The position numbers were made by a program, and so were the translations under genes. The notes under the pieces are model-generated. The model saw nothing but the letters and a program-made list of their open reading frames with translations, ran no database searches and was not told the DNA's origin. A stretch of 64,000 nt of DNA from Acidobacteriaceae bacterium (lineage in GTDB: Bacteria > Acidobacteriota > Terriglobia > Terriglobales > Acidobacteriaceae): contig JASHNS010000081.1 in NCBI GenBank assembly GCA_030041515.1, forward strand, positions 228,264-292,263, written 5' to 3'. Positions 1 to 8,502 of the stretch are shown one piece after another (positions within the stretch are counted from its first letter, which is position 1; each line of letters begins with the position of its first letter).

Positions 1-19
1 CCGACTTTTTGACGGCTGT

Positions 20-310
20 ACGGCACGACTGAAGTCGTGCCCTGATACAAAACGGTGAAATGGCACGACTGAACAGCTTGCGGAAAAATTCAGGGCGCGA
101 TGAGGAAGCTTCCCTCAGCGGCTAAAGCCGGGTTGCCTTTGTGGCCTTTACGGCACGGCTAAAGCCATGCCTTTCAAAGAATCGAGTTCTTCCGCAAGCA
201 GTGAATTCATGCCAGATACAAATCTGTTGAAACGGGGCGGCTGAGAAGTGCCGGCCCCATACAAAAAATGGTTGAGCGGCACGACTGACGTTGTGCCCTG
301 ATACACGGCT
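20..310. repeat. Cluster of short palindromic repeats in the aspS leader
   Basis: Several imperfect copies of a palindrome with arms GGCACGACT / AGTCGTGCC separated by GA lie here. The best copy is at 22-41 (perfect arms). Variants are at 152-171 (GGCACGGCT..AGCCATGCC, one mismatch) and 278-297 (GGCACGACT..CGTTGTGCC), with a half copy at 62-72. Most are followed by CCTGATAC or a similar ATACAAA string. No gene is visible in 1-339; the short open frames there are low-complexity products of the repeats. Such REP-like palindromes are familiar between genes in acidobacterial genomes; their function is unknown to me. Confidence 0.7.
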
Positions 311-339
311 GACGAATCTGCTTTTGTAAAGGAAATACT

Positions 340-2175
340 TTGCTCGACTTTTTAGGGACACGACAACGCACACACACCTGCGGCGAGCTGCACGCTTCCG
401 ACGCGGGGAAGACGGTCACGCTGATGGGATGGGTGAATCGGCGGCGCGACCACGGCAGCTTGATCTTCCTGGACGTGCGGGATCGCTACGGCATCACGCA
501 GGTGGTGCTGGATAAGGACCTGACGCCGGAGGGTCACGCCAGGGCCGAACAGGCGCGGCCGGAGTACGTGGTGTGCGCGGTGGGCAAGGTGCGGCTGCGC
601 GGGGCGGATGCCGTGAATCCGAAGATGGCGACCGGCGAAATCGAGATTGCCGCGACCGAGCTGTTGCTGCTGAACGACGCGAAGGTTCCTCCGTTCTCGC
701 CTGCGGAAGAGGCGATTGCCAACGAGGAAGTGCGGCTGAAGTATCGGTATCTGGACCTGCGCCGCCCGGAGATGGCGCACAACCTGGAGATCCGGCACAA
801 GGTGGCGCTGGCGGTGCGCGAGTATTTGAACGCGCAGGGCTTTTACGAGATCGAGACGCCGTTCCTGACGCGGTCGACGCCCGAGGGCGCGCGCGATTAT
901 CTGGTGCCGAGCCGCGTGCATGCGGCGAACTTTTATGCGCTGCCGCAGTCGCCGCAACTCTTCAAGCAGATCCTGATGATTTCGGGGCTGGACAGGTATT
1001 TCCAGATCGTGCGTTGCTTCCGCGACGAGGATTTGCGGGCGGATCGCCAGCCGGAGTTCACGCAGATCGATCTGGAGATGACGTTTCCGCAGCAGGATGA
1101 CATCTTCCGCGTGGTGGAAGGCTTCCTGAAGGCTTCGTATGAAGTGATCGGCGAGCAGATTACAACGCCCTTCCCGCGGATGACCTATGACGAGGCGATC
1201 CGGAACTATGGCACAGACAAGCCGGACCTGCGCCTGCCGCCGATGACCGATGTTCGCGCGGTGTTCAGCGAAGAGGAACTGGCGTCGCTGAAGATCGAGC
1301 CCGGGCTGCCCATCGTCGCGATCGTGATTCCGGGCAAGCAGGCGATGAGCAACACGCAGAAGAAGGCCTTTGCACAGGAGCTGAACGCGGCGCTGGCTCC
1401 CGACCTTGCGTTTCTCGACGTGGAGCGGCTGGCGGGCAGCGCACAGTATTCCGCGCTGGCGCAGCGCATCGATGCGGCCGCCGCCGAGCATTGCGGTCTC
1501 GCGCGCATCGAGCCGGAGAATCGGCTGATCGTGGTTTCGCCGCGCATCGGCGCGACGGCTCCGCCCAAGGATCATTTGTGGATCTACAAGAAGGTCGGCC
1601 AACTCCGCCTCGATCTGGCGAAACGGTTCGAGAACGAGCATCGCCTTTTCGAGAAGAAAGGAACGGCGGCCGATTACAGATTCCTCTGGGTGACGGATTT
1701 TCCGTTCTTCGAGTGGGACGAGGGGGCAAAGACATGGACTTTCGCGCACCATCCGTTCACGTCGCCGCACGAGGATGACCTGAAGGCTGGCCGGATGACG
1801 TCCGATCCGGAAGCAGTGCGCGCGCTGGCCTATGACATCGTGCTCAACGGCATGGAGCTCGGGTCGGGGTCGATCCGTATTCACCGGCAGGATGTGCAGC
1901 AGCAGATTTTCCGCGCGCTGGGCATGAGCGACGAGGAAGCGAAGGAGCGGTTCGGATTTTTCCTGGAGGCGCTGCAGTATGGGACGCCGCCGCATGGGGG
2001 CATCGCGCTCGGCCTCGACCGGCTGGTGATGATTCTGGCGGGGGCGACCAGCCTGCGCGAGGTGATCGCGTTCCCGAAGACGGCGAAGGCGATCGACCTG
2101 ATGGTGGACGCGCCGACGCCGGTGAGCGATGCGCAGCTGAAGGAACTGCACATCCGGCCGGCGGTGCGGGGCTGA
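340..2175 (+). CDS. aspS: Aspartyl-tRNA synthetase
   Basis: Class II aminoacyl-tRNA synthetase that charges tRNA-Asp with aspartate in the cytoplasm. The 611-residue product has the usual bacterial layout: an N-terminal OB-fold anticodon-binding domain (THTCGEL near residue 12, GWVNRRRDHG near 30), class II motif 1 and 2 regions (FYEIETPFLTRSTPEGARD, FRDEDLRADRQPEFTQ), the bacterial GAD insertion in the middle, and C-terminal motif 3 (GIALGLDRLVMIL). The start is TTG at 340, chosen because the protein begins there as in the family and AAAGGAA lies just upstream. It stands alone behind a repeat-rich leader. I cannot tell from sequence alone whether it is discriminating or also charges tRNA-Asn. 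Confidence 0.96.
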   Translation: MLDFLGTRQRTHTCGELHASDAGKTVTLMGWVNRRRDHGSLIFLDVRDRYGITQVVLDKDLTPEGHARAEQARPEYVVCAVGKVRLRGADAVNPKMATGEIEIAATELLLLNDAKVPPFSPAEEAIANEEVRLKYRYLDLRRPEMAHNLEIRHKVALAVREYLNAQGFYEIETPFLTRSTPEGARDYLVPSRVHAANFYALPQSPQLFKQILMISGLDRYFQIVRCFRDEDLRADRQPEFTQIDLEMTFPQQDDIFRVVEGFLKASYEVIGEQITTPFPRMTYDEAIRNYGTDKPDLRLPPMTDVRAVFSEEELASLKIEPGLPIVAIVIPGKQAMSNTQKKAFAQELNAALAPDLAFLDVERLAGSAQYSALAQRIDAAAAEHCGLARIEPENRLIVVSPRIGATAPPKDHLWIYKKVGQLRLDLAKRFENEHRLFEKKGTAADYRFLWVTDFPFFEWDEGAKTWTFAHHPFTSPHEDDLKAGRMTSDPEAVRALAYDIVLNGMELGSGSIRIHRQDVQQQIFRALGMSDEEAKERFGFFLEALQYGTPPHGGIALGLDRLVMILAGATSLREVIAFPKTAKAIDLMVDAPTPVSDAQLKELHIRPAVRG

Positions 2176-2249
2176 GGGCTCGCCGGACCGGGCTGGCCTT
2201 CGGGTGATATCTTGAATCTTGCCATTCCTTTTCTGAGGTTTCCGACCGC

Positions 2250-2915
2250 GTGAAAGCCGTTTTTTCTCGTTTTCTGGCCCTGATGTTTTGCGGGGCCGTG
2301 CTGGGTTTGCCGGCGCTCCATGCGCAAATCACGGCTACCGCGCCGCAGGGGCCGCCCAGCGAGTACTCCCAGCGCATCGATCTTTCCGGCGGTTACTTCT
2401 ACGCCCACTTCAATCCCAGCCCCGGCAATCAGGTCGAAGCCATCAATACGTTCGGCGGGGAGGGCTCGGCGACCTGGTGGCTGCACTCGCTGTGGGGGAT
2501 TGAGGCGAGCGTGCGCGAGGCTTCGGGCACGATGAGCCTTCCGCCGACGCTGGTGAATGGGGTCGAGACCCCCAGGAATCCCCCAATGTCGCAGTACCTC
2601 TTTCTTTTCGGTCCGAGTTTCCGGTTCTACCGGCACCCCAGAGTGACTCTGGGAATGCATTACCTGCTGGGGGCGGCTTATGGGAGCTTCAGCTCGGGGT
2701 TTCCGGCGGGGATCCAGCCGCAGGACGTTGGAGTTTACAACGACAAGCTGACGATGGGCCTGGCGATCGGCGGCTTCGCGGATTACAACCTGAATTCGCG
2801 GTGGTCGGTGCGCTTTGTAGCCGACTGGGAGCCGACACACTACGGGTTGAACTGGCAGAACGAGTCGGCGGATTCGGTGGGAATCGTGTACAAGCTGGGA
2901 TCGCTGCACCGGTAG
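2250..2915 (+). CDS. Outer-membrane beta-barrel family protein
   Basis: The 221-residue product has a clear signal peptide (MKAVFSRFLALMFCGAVLGL..ALHAQ) and then alternating hydrophobic/aromatic strands such as IDLSGGYFYAHFN, VTLGMHYLLGAAYG and WSVRFVADWEPTHYGLNW. This is the pattern of small OmpA/OmpW-type barrels that are common in acidobacteria. It starts at GTG 2250 with a TGAGG element upstream, 74 bases after aspS, and may be read through from it. No enzymatic motif is visible and the exact function is unknown. Confidence 0.6.
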   Translation: MKAVFSRFLALMFCGAVLGLPALHAQITATAPQGPPSEYSQRIDLSGGYFYAHFNPSPGNQVEAINTFGGEGSATWWLHSLWGIEASVREASGTMSLPPTLVNGVETPRNPPMSQYLFLFGPSFRFYRHPRVTLGMHYLLGAAYGSFSSGFPAGIQPQDVGVYNDKLTMGLAIGGFADYNLNSRWSVRFVADWEPTHYGLNWQNESADSVGIVYKLGSLHR

Positions 2916-2973
2916 CGGGCAGGGATAAGGCGGCCAGCAGTCACGAATGAGACGGCTGGTGGCGGCCCTGCGC

Positions 2974-3720
2974 CTAGTTGTCGCGGTGCTTGCGCATATA
3001 GACTTCGAACTTCCTTGCGGCCCGGCGGCGCTTCCAGCGGTAGTACCGGTTGCGGACGCCGTAGAGCGATTCCGTGCCGGCAAAGGCGAATCCGCGACGG
3101 GGCGCAAATTTGACGTAGAGGTAGCCGAAGAGGGCGCCGCCCAGCTGCGAGAATCCGAAAATGCGTTCGGCGGGGAAGAAGAGCATCGCTACCATGATGA
3201 GCAGGTAAACGATGGTCATGTGCTTCGCCTTGATCATGATCGGCAGAGGGAACATCATGAACTGCATATCCGCGTAGAGCACGCCGAAGGCGACCATCAG
3301 GCCGGTGATACCGGCCCAGCAACCGTAGATCAGGAAATTGGGGACGTGTACCGCCGCAGCCAGAGCGACGCCGGCGAGACCGCCTCCAAGGACTGAGGCG
3401 AAGAAGATTTCGCCGAGCCAGCGGGCGCCGTGCTGGTCCTCAAGAAAGCTGCCCAGGAACCACAGAGAGAGCAACTCGAGCGCGGTGTTGAGAATGCCCT
3501 GATGGATGACCCAGTATGTGGCTAGTTCCCAGACGAACCCATGCTGGAGCACCAGTCCTGGAATCAGACCGAGATACGAGACGACCACGAGGGCGGTGGA
3601 CGCCGACACGGCCCCAAGGATGAGCAGCAGAAAGTACGCGCCGAGGTTCCACAGCACCAACTGGCGCGTGAACCCGCGAAAGTCCGGAAAGCCGAGCATC
3701 CCACCCGAGAGTCGAGGCAC
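2974..3720 (-). CDS. Rhomboid-like membrane protein with degenerate catalytic site
   Basis: The 248-residue product has six or so membrane segments and the rhomboid frame: a loop/TM2 stretch HQGILNTALELLSLWFLG (residues 73-90), a TM4 stretch GCWAGITGLMVAFG (133-146) and a TM6 stretch SQLGGALFGYLY (191-202). Rhomboid proteases cut membrane proteins using Ser of GxSG and His of the TM6 HLGG motif. Here Ser is replaced by Trp135 and His by Gln192, and the oxyanion-hole His and Asn positions read Asn78 and Glu82. It is therefore predicted to be a non-proteolytic rhomboid-fold protein. The basic C-terminal tail (residues 220-248) should be cytoplasmic. It is encoded downstream of, and on the same strand as, an M28 peptidase (3756-5288). 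Confidence 0.75.
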   Translation of the reverse strand: MPRLSGGMLGFPDFRGFTRQLVLWNLGAYFLLLILGAVSASTALVVVSYLGLIPGLVLQHGFVWELATYWVIHQGILNTALELLSLWFLGSFLEDQHGARWLGEIFFASVLGGGLAGVALAAAVHVPNFLIYGCWAGITGLMVAFGVLYADMQFMMFPLPIMIKAKHMTIVYLLIMVAMLFFPAERIFGFSQLGGALFGYLYVKFAPRRGFAFAGTESLYGVRNRYYRWKRRRAARKFEVYMRKHRDN

Positions 3721-3755
3721 CTGGTTATTTTCTCATCCGGACGTTCCGAGCGTCG

Positions 3756-5288
3756 CTAGCGTCCCGGCCAGGGCACGACGGCCGGGCTGCGGTGACCCTG
3801 TGGATCAACCGCCATCACCCCGAAGATCACGTTGTCTTTGGAGATGGGCAGAGTGACGGTATACGTTGCATCCTTGCCCGCCCAGGAAATTATTTCCCGA
3901 GCCTTTTCCGCGGAGATGGCTCTCGTCCAGTTGGGAGCGGCGGTGGGGCGCCAGACGATCATGTAACGGGTGTCGGCCGGCGTGCCGGGAGCCGGCTGCC
4001 AGGAGATAGAGGTGTCGTTCAGGGAATTGTTGAAGACGAAGACCTTGGGAAATGGGTAGATGACGTGGACCGGCTCCGGAGGAGCGTCGGCAAGTACGGC
4101 CATGGTAGCCGCATTCAGCCGCGCGACGCGGGCCACGTAATTGAAGTCGACAAATTTGAGCAAATCGCCGTACTGGACGCCGTCTTCCATGCGGACGTTC
4201 TGATGCTGATGGTTGAAGTCCTCGCGCCATTCGCTGAAGCGCACCGCTGCGAAGCCCTGCTCGTTGAAGGATTCGTGGTCGCCGCCGCGCAGGAAGCGGT
4301 CGGTGCGAAATTCCAGGACGGGTGCGAGTCCGGAGACGATGGGCTCCGAGCTGGTGGCTGGCGCGCCGGTGTAGGTGCGGGCGACCTCGGTGATGGCCCG
4401 GGCCAGCTCGCGGGAAGGCGAGTCGCTGTCGTAGCCCAGCATCAGAATGCGGCGGATTTGCTCCGGGGTGGCGTCGGCGGGAACCGGTTCGGAGTAAACG
4501 CGGACGGCATGCTCGTCCTGGAATTTGTCGCCGGGGGTGCGGTTGCCTCCCACGATGTCGTTGTTCAAAACGCCTTCGAGGTGCCAGCCCTGCTGCCTGG
4601 CTTCCTGCGCGAGATGCCTGCTGCCGTAGAGGCCCTGTTCTTCACCGGCCACGGCGACGAAGACCAGGGTGGCGGGGAAACGCAGTTTTGAGAGCACCCG
4701 TGCGCACTCGAGGCTGACCGCGACGCCGCTGGCATCATCGTTCGCGCCAGGAGCGGGATCGGTCGTGTTGAAGTTGCTGCTGTTGCGGGAATCGTAATGG
4801 CCCGTGACCAGCAGCATGCGTGCCGCCTGGCCAGGATCGGTGCCGCGCAGGACGGCGTAGACGTCCGTGAGCGTGGTGGGCTGGGTGATGCGGGCGTGCG
4901 GGCCGGTGCCCGGCGCCTGGGTGAAGGTATCGCGATGAACCTCGAGGCAATTGCCGCACTGCGCGGAGATGGCCTGAAACTGAGAGTAGATCCAGTCCGC
5001 GGCCGCAGTGACACCAGTGCCTGGCGGCAGGCCTTTCACCATGCTGGAAAGCGTGCTGCGATTCCGGAAGGATACGAGCGTGGAGATGATCTTCTGGGTC
5101 TGCGCGGGAGAGATCTGCCCGAGCGCATGCGCGATCCGGAAATCGACGGGCATGGGGGCTATCGGAGCGCCAATGGCATCCAGATCGCGATGAGCGGCAT
5201 CGGCTGAGAGAGCGGATACCGCTCGAGCAGAAGCAAGAGCCAGTGTGCTGACGAGAATGGCAACGCAGAAAGGGGCGCCACGTTTCAT
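3756..5288 (-). CDS. Secreted M28-family zinc peptidase
   Basis: Metallopeptidase of family M28 (aminopeptidase/carboxypeptidase Q-like), exported by an N-terminal signal peptide (MKRGAPFCVAILVSTLALASARA). The two-zinc ligand set is visible in order: TGHYDSR (His), PGANDDASG (bridging Asp), GEEQGLYGS (Glu-Glu, catalytic base and ligand), LNNDIVGG (Asp) and NHQHQN (His). The final roughly 100 residues, after about 410, look like a fibronectin-III-type domain (SISWQPAPGTPADTRYMIVW). Length is 510 residues. The product would release amino acids from peptides in the periplasm or outside the cell. The specific substrate cannot be read from the sequence. Confidence 0.88.
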   Translation of the reverse strand: MKRGAPFCVAILVSTLALASARAVSALSADAAHRDLDAIGAPIAPMPVDFRIAHALGQISPAQTQKIISTLVSFRNRSTLSSMVKGLPPGTGVTAAADWIYSQFQAISAQCGNCLEVHRDTFTQAPGTGPHARITQPTTLTDVYAVLRGTDPGQAARMLLVTGHYDSRNSSNFNTTDPAPGANDDASGVAVSLECARVLSKLRFPATLVFVAVAGEEQGLYGSRHLAQEARQQGWHLEGVLNNDIVGGNRTPGDKFQDEHAVRVYSEPVPADATPEQIRRILMLGYDSDSPSRELARAITEVARTYTGAPATSSEPIVSGLAPVLEFRTDRFLRGGDHESFNEQGFAAVRFSEWREDFNHQHQNVRMEDGVQYGDLLKFVDFNYVARVARLNAATMAVLADAPPEPVHVIYPFPKVFVFNNSLNDTSISWQPAPGTPADTRYMIVWRPTAAPNWTRAISAEKAREIISWAGKDATYTVTLPISKDNVIFGVMAVDPQGHRSPAVVPWPGR

Positions 5289-5620
5289 GACTATCGAGTA
5301 TGCCCTGGAACGGGTCTCACCAACATGTTTTTGCCCTGAAAGGCGGATTGCGACTGGCTTCGATGTTGCATCGTACCCAATCTAATTCCGGGAACGAGAC
5401 AGGGTTGACACCCGTTGTCGGAAGCCGAGAACACGCACGCTTGACGCGCGGGCGGTTTCTCTTCAAAACTAGCGAAGGCGGCGGGGATTCCGGACCGCCG
5501 AAGCGCCGCGGCACCTGAGTTGTGGCGCAGAAGTGGATTTCCGGGAACGTTGGCGTACCTTTCTCCCGGATGACGTCATGCTGAACGATTGGAGATTCCG
5601 TTTTCCCGCTGGAGGGAGTC
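5289..5620. other. Intergenic region, M28 peptidase to LysW-like gene
   Basis: No convincing gene is seen. It separates the divergent M28 peptidase and the LysW-like gene and should hold both promoters. TTGACA occurs at 5405-5410 but the hexamer 17 bases on (AGAACA) is a poor -10 element. GGAGGGAG just before 5621 is the ribosome site of the next gene. Open frames overlapping this stretch on both strands have no recognisable content. Confidence 0.5.
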
Positions 5621-5809
5621 ATGCCGATTTGCCCTGAATGCGAAAGCGCTCTGGACGTCGATGAAGAGGAAGTGGAAGAGGGCGACGTCGTGGTTTGCGA
5701 CGAGTGCGGTACCGAATATGAGGTTGTCGCGGTTGACCCTTTGGAACTGAGTAAAGTCGAAGAAGATTATGAGGACGAGGAAGAATTCCGAGAAGAGGAA
5801 GAGGAATGA
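5621..5809 (+). CDS. LysW-like acidic zinc-ribbon carrier protein
   Basis: A 62-residue very acidic protein. The N-terminal half is a zinc ribbon with CPEC (Cys4, Cys7) and CDEC (Cys26, Cys29), followed by EYEVVAVDPLEL, which matches the amino-group carrier LysW/ArgW used in alpha-aminoadipate-type lysine and arginine synthesis. Classical LysW ends in EDWGE, whose terminal Glu side of the chain carries the substrate. This protein instead ends in a run of Glu after EEFREE. A terminal Glu is thus still present but the Trp-Gly is not. There is no LysX-type ligase nearby. It has a strong ribosome site (GGAGGGAG) and overlaps the next gene by four bases (ATGA). Either an orphan carrier or an unrelated zinc-ribbon protein is possible. 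Confidence 0.7.
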   Translation: MPICPECESALDVDEEEVEEGDVVVCDECGTEYEVVAVDPLELSKVEEDYEDEEEFREEEEE

Positions 5810-6216
5810 AGCGGCTGAACGCTCGGGTTTCTTTCGGTAATCGAGCCGCCGCGGTGCGGCGAAGGGGCTGCGTTGTCGCGATGGCCGCGTTGCTGGCTGT
5901 CCTGACGGCCGGGGCCGGAGCGCAGGATTTTGGTTATCGCAACTTGCAGGGAAAGGTGCTCGGTCCCCACGATCAGGCGATCAGCGGCGCGGTGGTGTAT
6001 CTGTCGAATTCGCGCAACAACGACATAAGAACCTGCATTACACCCAGCGACGGCAGCTATCGCTTCGCCGATCTCTCCGACGATACCGACTATACGGTGT
6101 GGGCGGTATGGAAGGGCAGCAAGAGCTCGAAGCGGGTTCTGAGTTCCTTCGATCAGCGGAAACAGGTCTATTTCGATCTGCACGTATCCGGTAAGGCGGG
6201 GAAGAGCGGAGCCTGA
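5806..6216 (+). CDS. Exported carboxypeptidase-regulatory-like domain protein
   Basis: The 136-residue product has a long basic N-region and a hydrophobic export signal (VVAMAALLAVLTAGAGAQ), then a single carboxypeptidase-regulatory/CNA-B-like beta-sandwich: NLQGKVLGPHDQAISGAVVYLSNSRNNDIRTCITPSDGSYRFADLS is the hallmark pattern. Such domains usually act as binding or stalk modules, as in the TonB receptors elsewhere in this window. Here it stands alone. It overlaps the LysW-like gene by four bases, so the two are translationally coupled. A downstream start at the second Met (5881) would give a more conventional signal peptide. Confidence 0.65.
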   Translation: MKRLNARVSFGNRAAAVRRRGCVVAMAALLAVLTAGAGAQDFGYRNLQGKVLGPHDQAISGAVVYLSNSRNNDIRTCITPSDGSYRFADLSDDTDYTVWAVWKGSKSSKRVLSSFDQRKQVYFDLHVSGKAGKSGA

Positions 6217-6463
6217 GAGACCATCGCCGGACGCAGTGAGCGAATTCCGGCTATTCGACGTCCTGTACTGTTGCAGGCTTAATCCAGACGAGTGCCAGGG
6301 TGCGTTTCCGGCCCTGCCGTCAGGTTTTCCGGTAGGATGAAGGCGCCTTCCAATTCGAGCAGGACGATCGGTCCCTGGCACTGTTGACTCGGTGCGATTT
6401 GGTTCGGACAACAGGACGCTCCGCCGTTACACTGAAGGGAAGCATTACGCAGGACAACCAGCC

Positions 6464-6982
6464 ATGAAGCACCACCTTACACGCAGGCGCTCGCAACGCG
6501 ACGACGCCGGTTTCACGCTGATGGAGCTGCTGATCGTCATCTCGATCATGCTGATCCTGATGCTGTTTGCGATTCCCAACATGCTGCATCTGAAGAGCGA
6601 GGCCAACGAGACCTCGGCGATCCAGTCGCTGCAGGCCATTCACGAGGCGGAGATGCAGTACAACTCGATGTACCCCGCGAATGGATATGCATGCGTACTG
6701 TCGGAACTGGGCGGGAGCACGACCTCGGGTCCTCCGACGGCGACGTCGGCGCAATTGCTGCCGGCCGATCTGGCTACCGGGCAGAAGTCGGGATACACGT
6801 TCAACATCACCAACTGCACCAAGACCACGGTGAACAACCAGGACATGTACACGAGCTATGAGGCTACAGCGGTGCCGCAGGCCGTGGGCAAAACAGGCGT
6901 GAACGGCTATTGCCTGGACATGAGCGGGGAGATCAGGAAGGATCCCACCGGAGGCACGAACTGCACGGTTCCGCTGCAGTAG
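6464..6982 (+). CDS. Type IV pilin-like / GspG-like prepilin
   Basis: The 172-residue product begins MKHHLTRRRSQRDDAGFTLMELLIV, a basic leader followed by the type III signal sequence with cleavage expected after Gly16, Phe at +1 and Glu at +5, and a long hydrophobic helix. It would be processed by prepilin peptidase and assembled into a pilus or pseudopilus. The C-terminal domain contains four cysteines that could form disulfides (ACVLSEL, ITNCTKT, YCLDM, NCTVPL). The ATG at 6464 is preferred over the longer frame because it places the leader correctly. The gene lies about 2.8 kb upstream of the gspF-gspE operon and may be one of its substrates. Confidence 0.85.
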   Translation: MKHHLTRRRSQRDDAGFTLMELLIVISIMLILMLFAIPNMLHLKSEANETSAIQSLQAIHEAEMQYNSMYPANGYACVLSELGGSTTSGPPTATSAQLLPADLATGQKSGYTFNITNCTKTTVNNQDMYTSYEATAVPQAVGKTGVNGYCLDMSGEIRKDPTGGTNCTVPLQ

Positions 6983-7023
6983 GAGTGCGGGGTCCGGGCT
7001 CGTGCCTGGCCGCTGCCGGTCAC

Positions 7024-7689
7024 TTGAGTGCGTTCGTCTTCCGCTCGTTTTTGGCGGTCGCGATCGGCACGCTGTTGATGGCCGCACCAGTGCAGGCGCA
7101 AAAAACGCTGACGGCAGCTGAAGTGGCAGCGCGCATCGATCACCATTACAACACGCTGCATTCCCTCTCCGTCCATTTCGTGCAGCACTATGACGGCATG
7201 GGGGCTCATCGCAAAGAAGAAGGCGTGCTCCTGCTGCGCAAGCCGGGCAAGATGCGCTGGAGCTACACCGATCCCGATGGCCAGCTTTTTATCCTGGATG
7301 GGCATTACGCGTACTTCTATACGCCGGGACAGAGCGAGGCGCAGCGCGTCCCGGAAAAGCAGCTAAACGACCTGCGCTCGCCGCTGCGCTTTCTGCTGGG
7401 GCATACGGAACTGGAGAAAGAGCTCACGAATCTACAGGTGAGCTCCGTCGGCAACGGTGGCTACGAGCTGAGCGGAGTGCCGAAGGGCATGGCGCAGCGC
7501 ATTGCGGATCTGAAGATCGAGGCCGCGGCGGACGGGACGATTCGGGAGATGAGTATCGTGGAGACGGACGGCGTGACCAACAGCTTCGACCTGAGCGGCG
7601 AGCTGGGGAACGCGCCGGCGCCGGAGTCAGCGTTTGTGTTTAACGCGCCGGCGGGCGTGCATATTGTAGACGGCGAGCCACCGGTATAG
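7024..7689 (+). CDS. lolA: LolA-like outer-membrane lipoprotein carrier protein
   Basis: Periplasmic chaperone of the LolA/LolB fold that ferries lipoproteins toward the outer membrane. After a signal peptide (FRSFLAVAIGTLLMAAPVQAQ) come the diagnostic stretches SLSVHFVQHY (typical F-x-Q), GVLLLRKPGKMRWSYTDPDGQLFILDG and SPLRFLLG. The frame is open from 6910 but that N-terminus overlaps the pilin gene and is non-conserved in appearance. TTG at 7024 gives a normal signal peptide and a 221-residue mature-length protein. The start is therefore inferred. No LolCDE genes are in the window. Confidence 0.8.
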   Translation: MSAFVFRSFLAVAIGTLLMAAPVQAQKTLTAAEVAARIDHHYNTLHSLSVHFVQHYDGMGAHRKEEGVLLLRKPGKMRWSYTDPDGQLFILDGHYAYFYTPGQSEAQRVPEKQLNDLRSPLRFLLGHTELEKELTNLQVSSVGNGGYELSGVPKGMAQRIADLKIEAAADGTIREMSIVETDGVTNSFDLSGELGNAPAPESAFVFNAPAGVHIVDGEPPV

Positions 7690-7787
7690 GACGCGGACGG
7701 ATCCTGGGTGTGCGGCGATTCCGCCGAGCAAAAAGAGCGAAACTAATGCGCCGGCTGCAACGTTATCTCCTGCAGGAGGCGCAAGGT

Positions 7788-8477
7788 ATGTTCTCCGAAT
7801 TGCGGAAGTCTCTTTCGATCGTTCTTTCCTCCGCCCTGGTTTTCGCGCCCGTGCTGGCGGCCCAGCAAACGCCGGCCGAGGGCGCCGCTCCCGTTCCGCC
7901 ACAGGTTCTGAACGCGCATGCCGTCTTCATTTCGAACGGCGGCGGCAGCAACTACTTCGAGATCTTCGATGGCGGCCCGAACCGCGGCTACAACACGTTC
8001 TATTCCGAGCTGAAGAAGACAGGCCATTACGAGCTGGTGAGCTCGCCCGCGCAGGCGGATGTCATCTTCGAGATTCGATCGATCGCACCGGCGGTTTCCG
8101 GGCCGCACGACATCACCGACTACAATCCGCAGGTGATTTTGACGATCCGCGATCCGAAAAGCAGCGCGGTGCTGTGGACGGCAAGCGCCAACGTGAGGGC
8201 CATCGGAACGAAGAAGCATCGCGACAAGGATTTCGACCAGTCCGTGGCGGTGCTGGTGGATGAGCTGGCGCAGGTGACGGGCGAGCCGCTGACGACGGCG
8301 CAGGCGAAGGCGATCGAGTCCAATTCGCGGATGTCGACGGCGGCGAAAGTATTCATCATTACGGCGGTGGCGGGCGCGGCGGCGATGACCGCCTACGGAA
8401 TTCACATGATTGAGAACCCGCCGAAGCTGACGCCTCCGCCGACGCCCTCTGAGCCGGGGTATCCGTATCCGTATTGA
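7788..8477 (+). CDS. Exported hypothetical protein with C-terminal membrane anchor
   Basis: The 229-residue product has an N-terminal signal-like helix (SLSIVLSSALVFAPVLAAQ), a soluble alpha/beta domain containing YELVSSPAQADVIFEIRS and PQVILTIRDPKSSAVLWTASANV, and near the C-terminus a hydrophobic helix (VFIITAVAGAAAMTAYGIHMI) with a short proline-rich tail. The middle resembles DUF4136-type or LpoB/CsgG-like lipoprotein domains in rhythm, but I do not recognise the family with certainty. The start at 7788 has a strong GGAGG nine bases upstream. The longer frame from 7710 lacks this. Confidence 0.6.
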   Translation: MFSELRKSLSIVLSSALVFAPVLAAQQTPAEGAAPVPPQVLNAHAVFISNGGGSNYFEIFDGGPNRGYNTFYSELKKTGHYELVSSPAQADVIFEIRSIAPAVSGPHDITDYNPQVILTIRDPKSSAVLWTASANVRAIGTKKHRDKDFDQSVAVLVDELAQVTGEPLTTAQAKAIESNSRMSTAAKVFIITAVAGAAAMTAYGIHMIENPPKLTPPPTPSEPGYPYPY

Positions 8478-8502
8478 TCCGTATCGAGGGCCGGAACCGC
8501 CT

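Noticed and set aside
352..2151. 599-residue frame antisense to aspS
   Set aside because: It is the reverse complement of a certain aspS gene; composition is Arg/His-rich noise with no domain.
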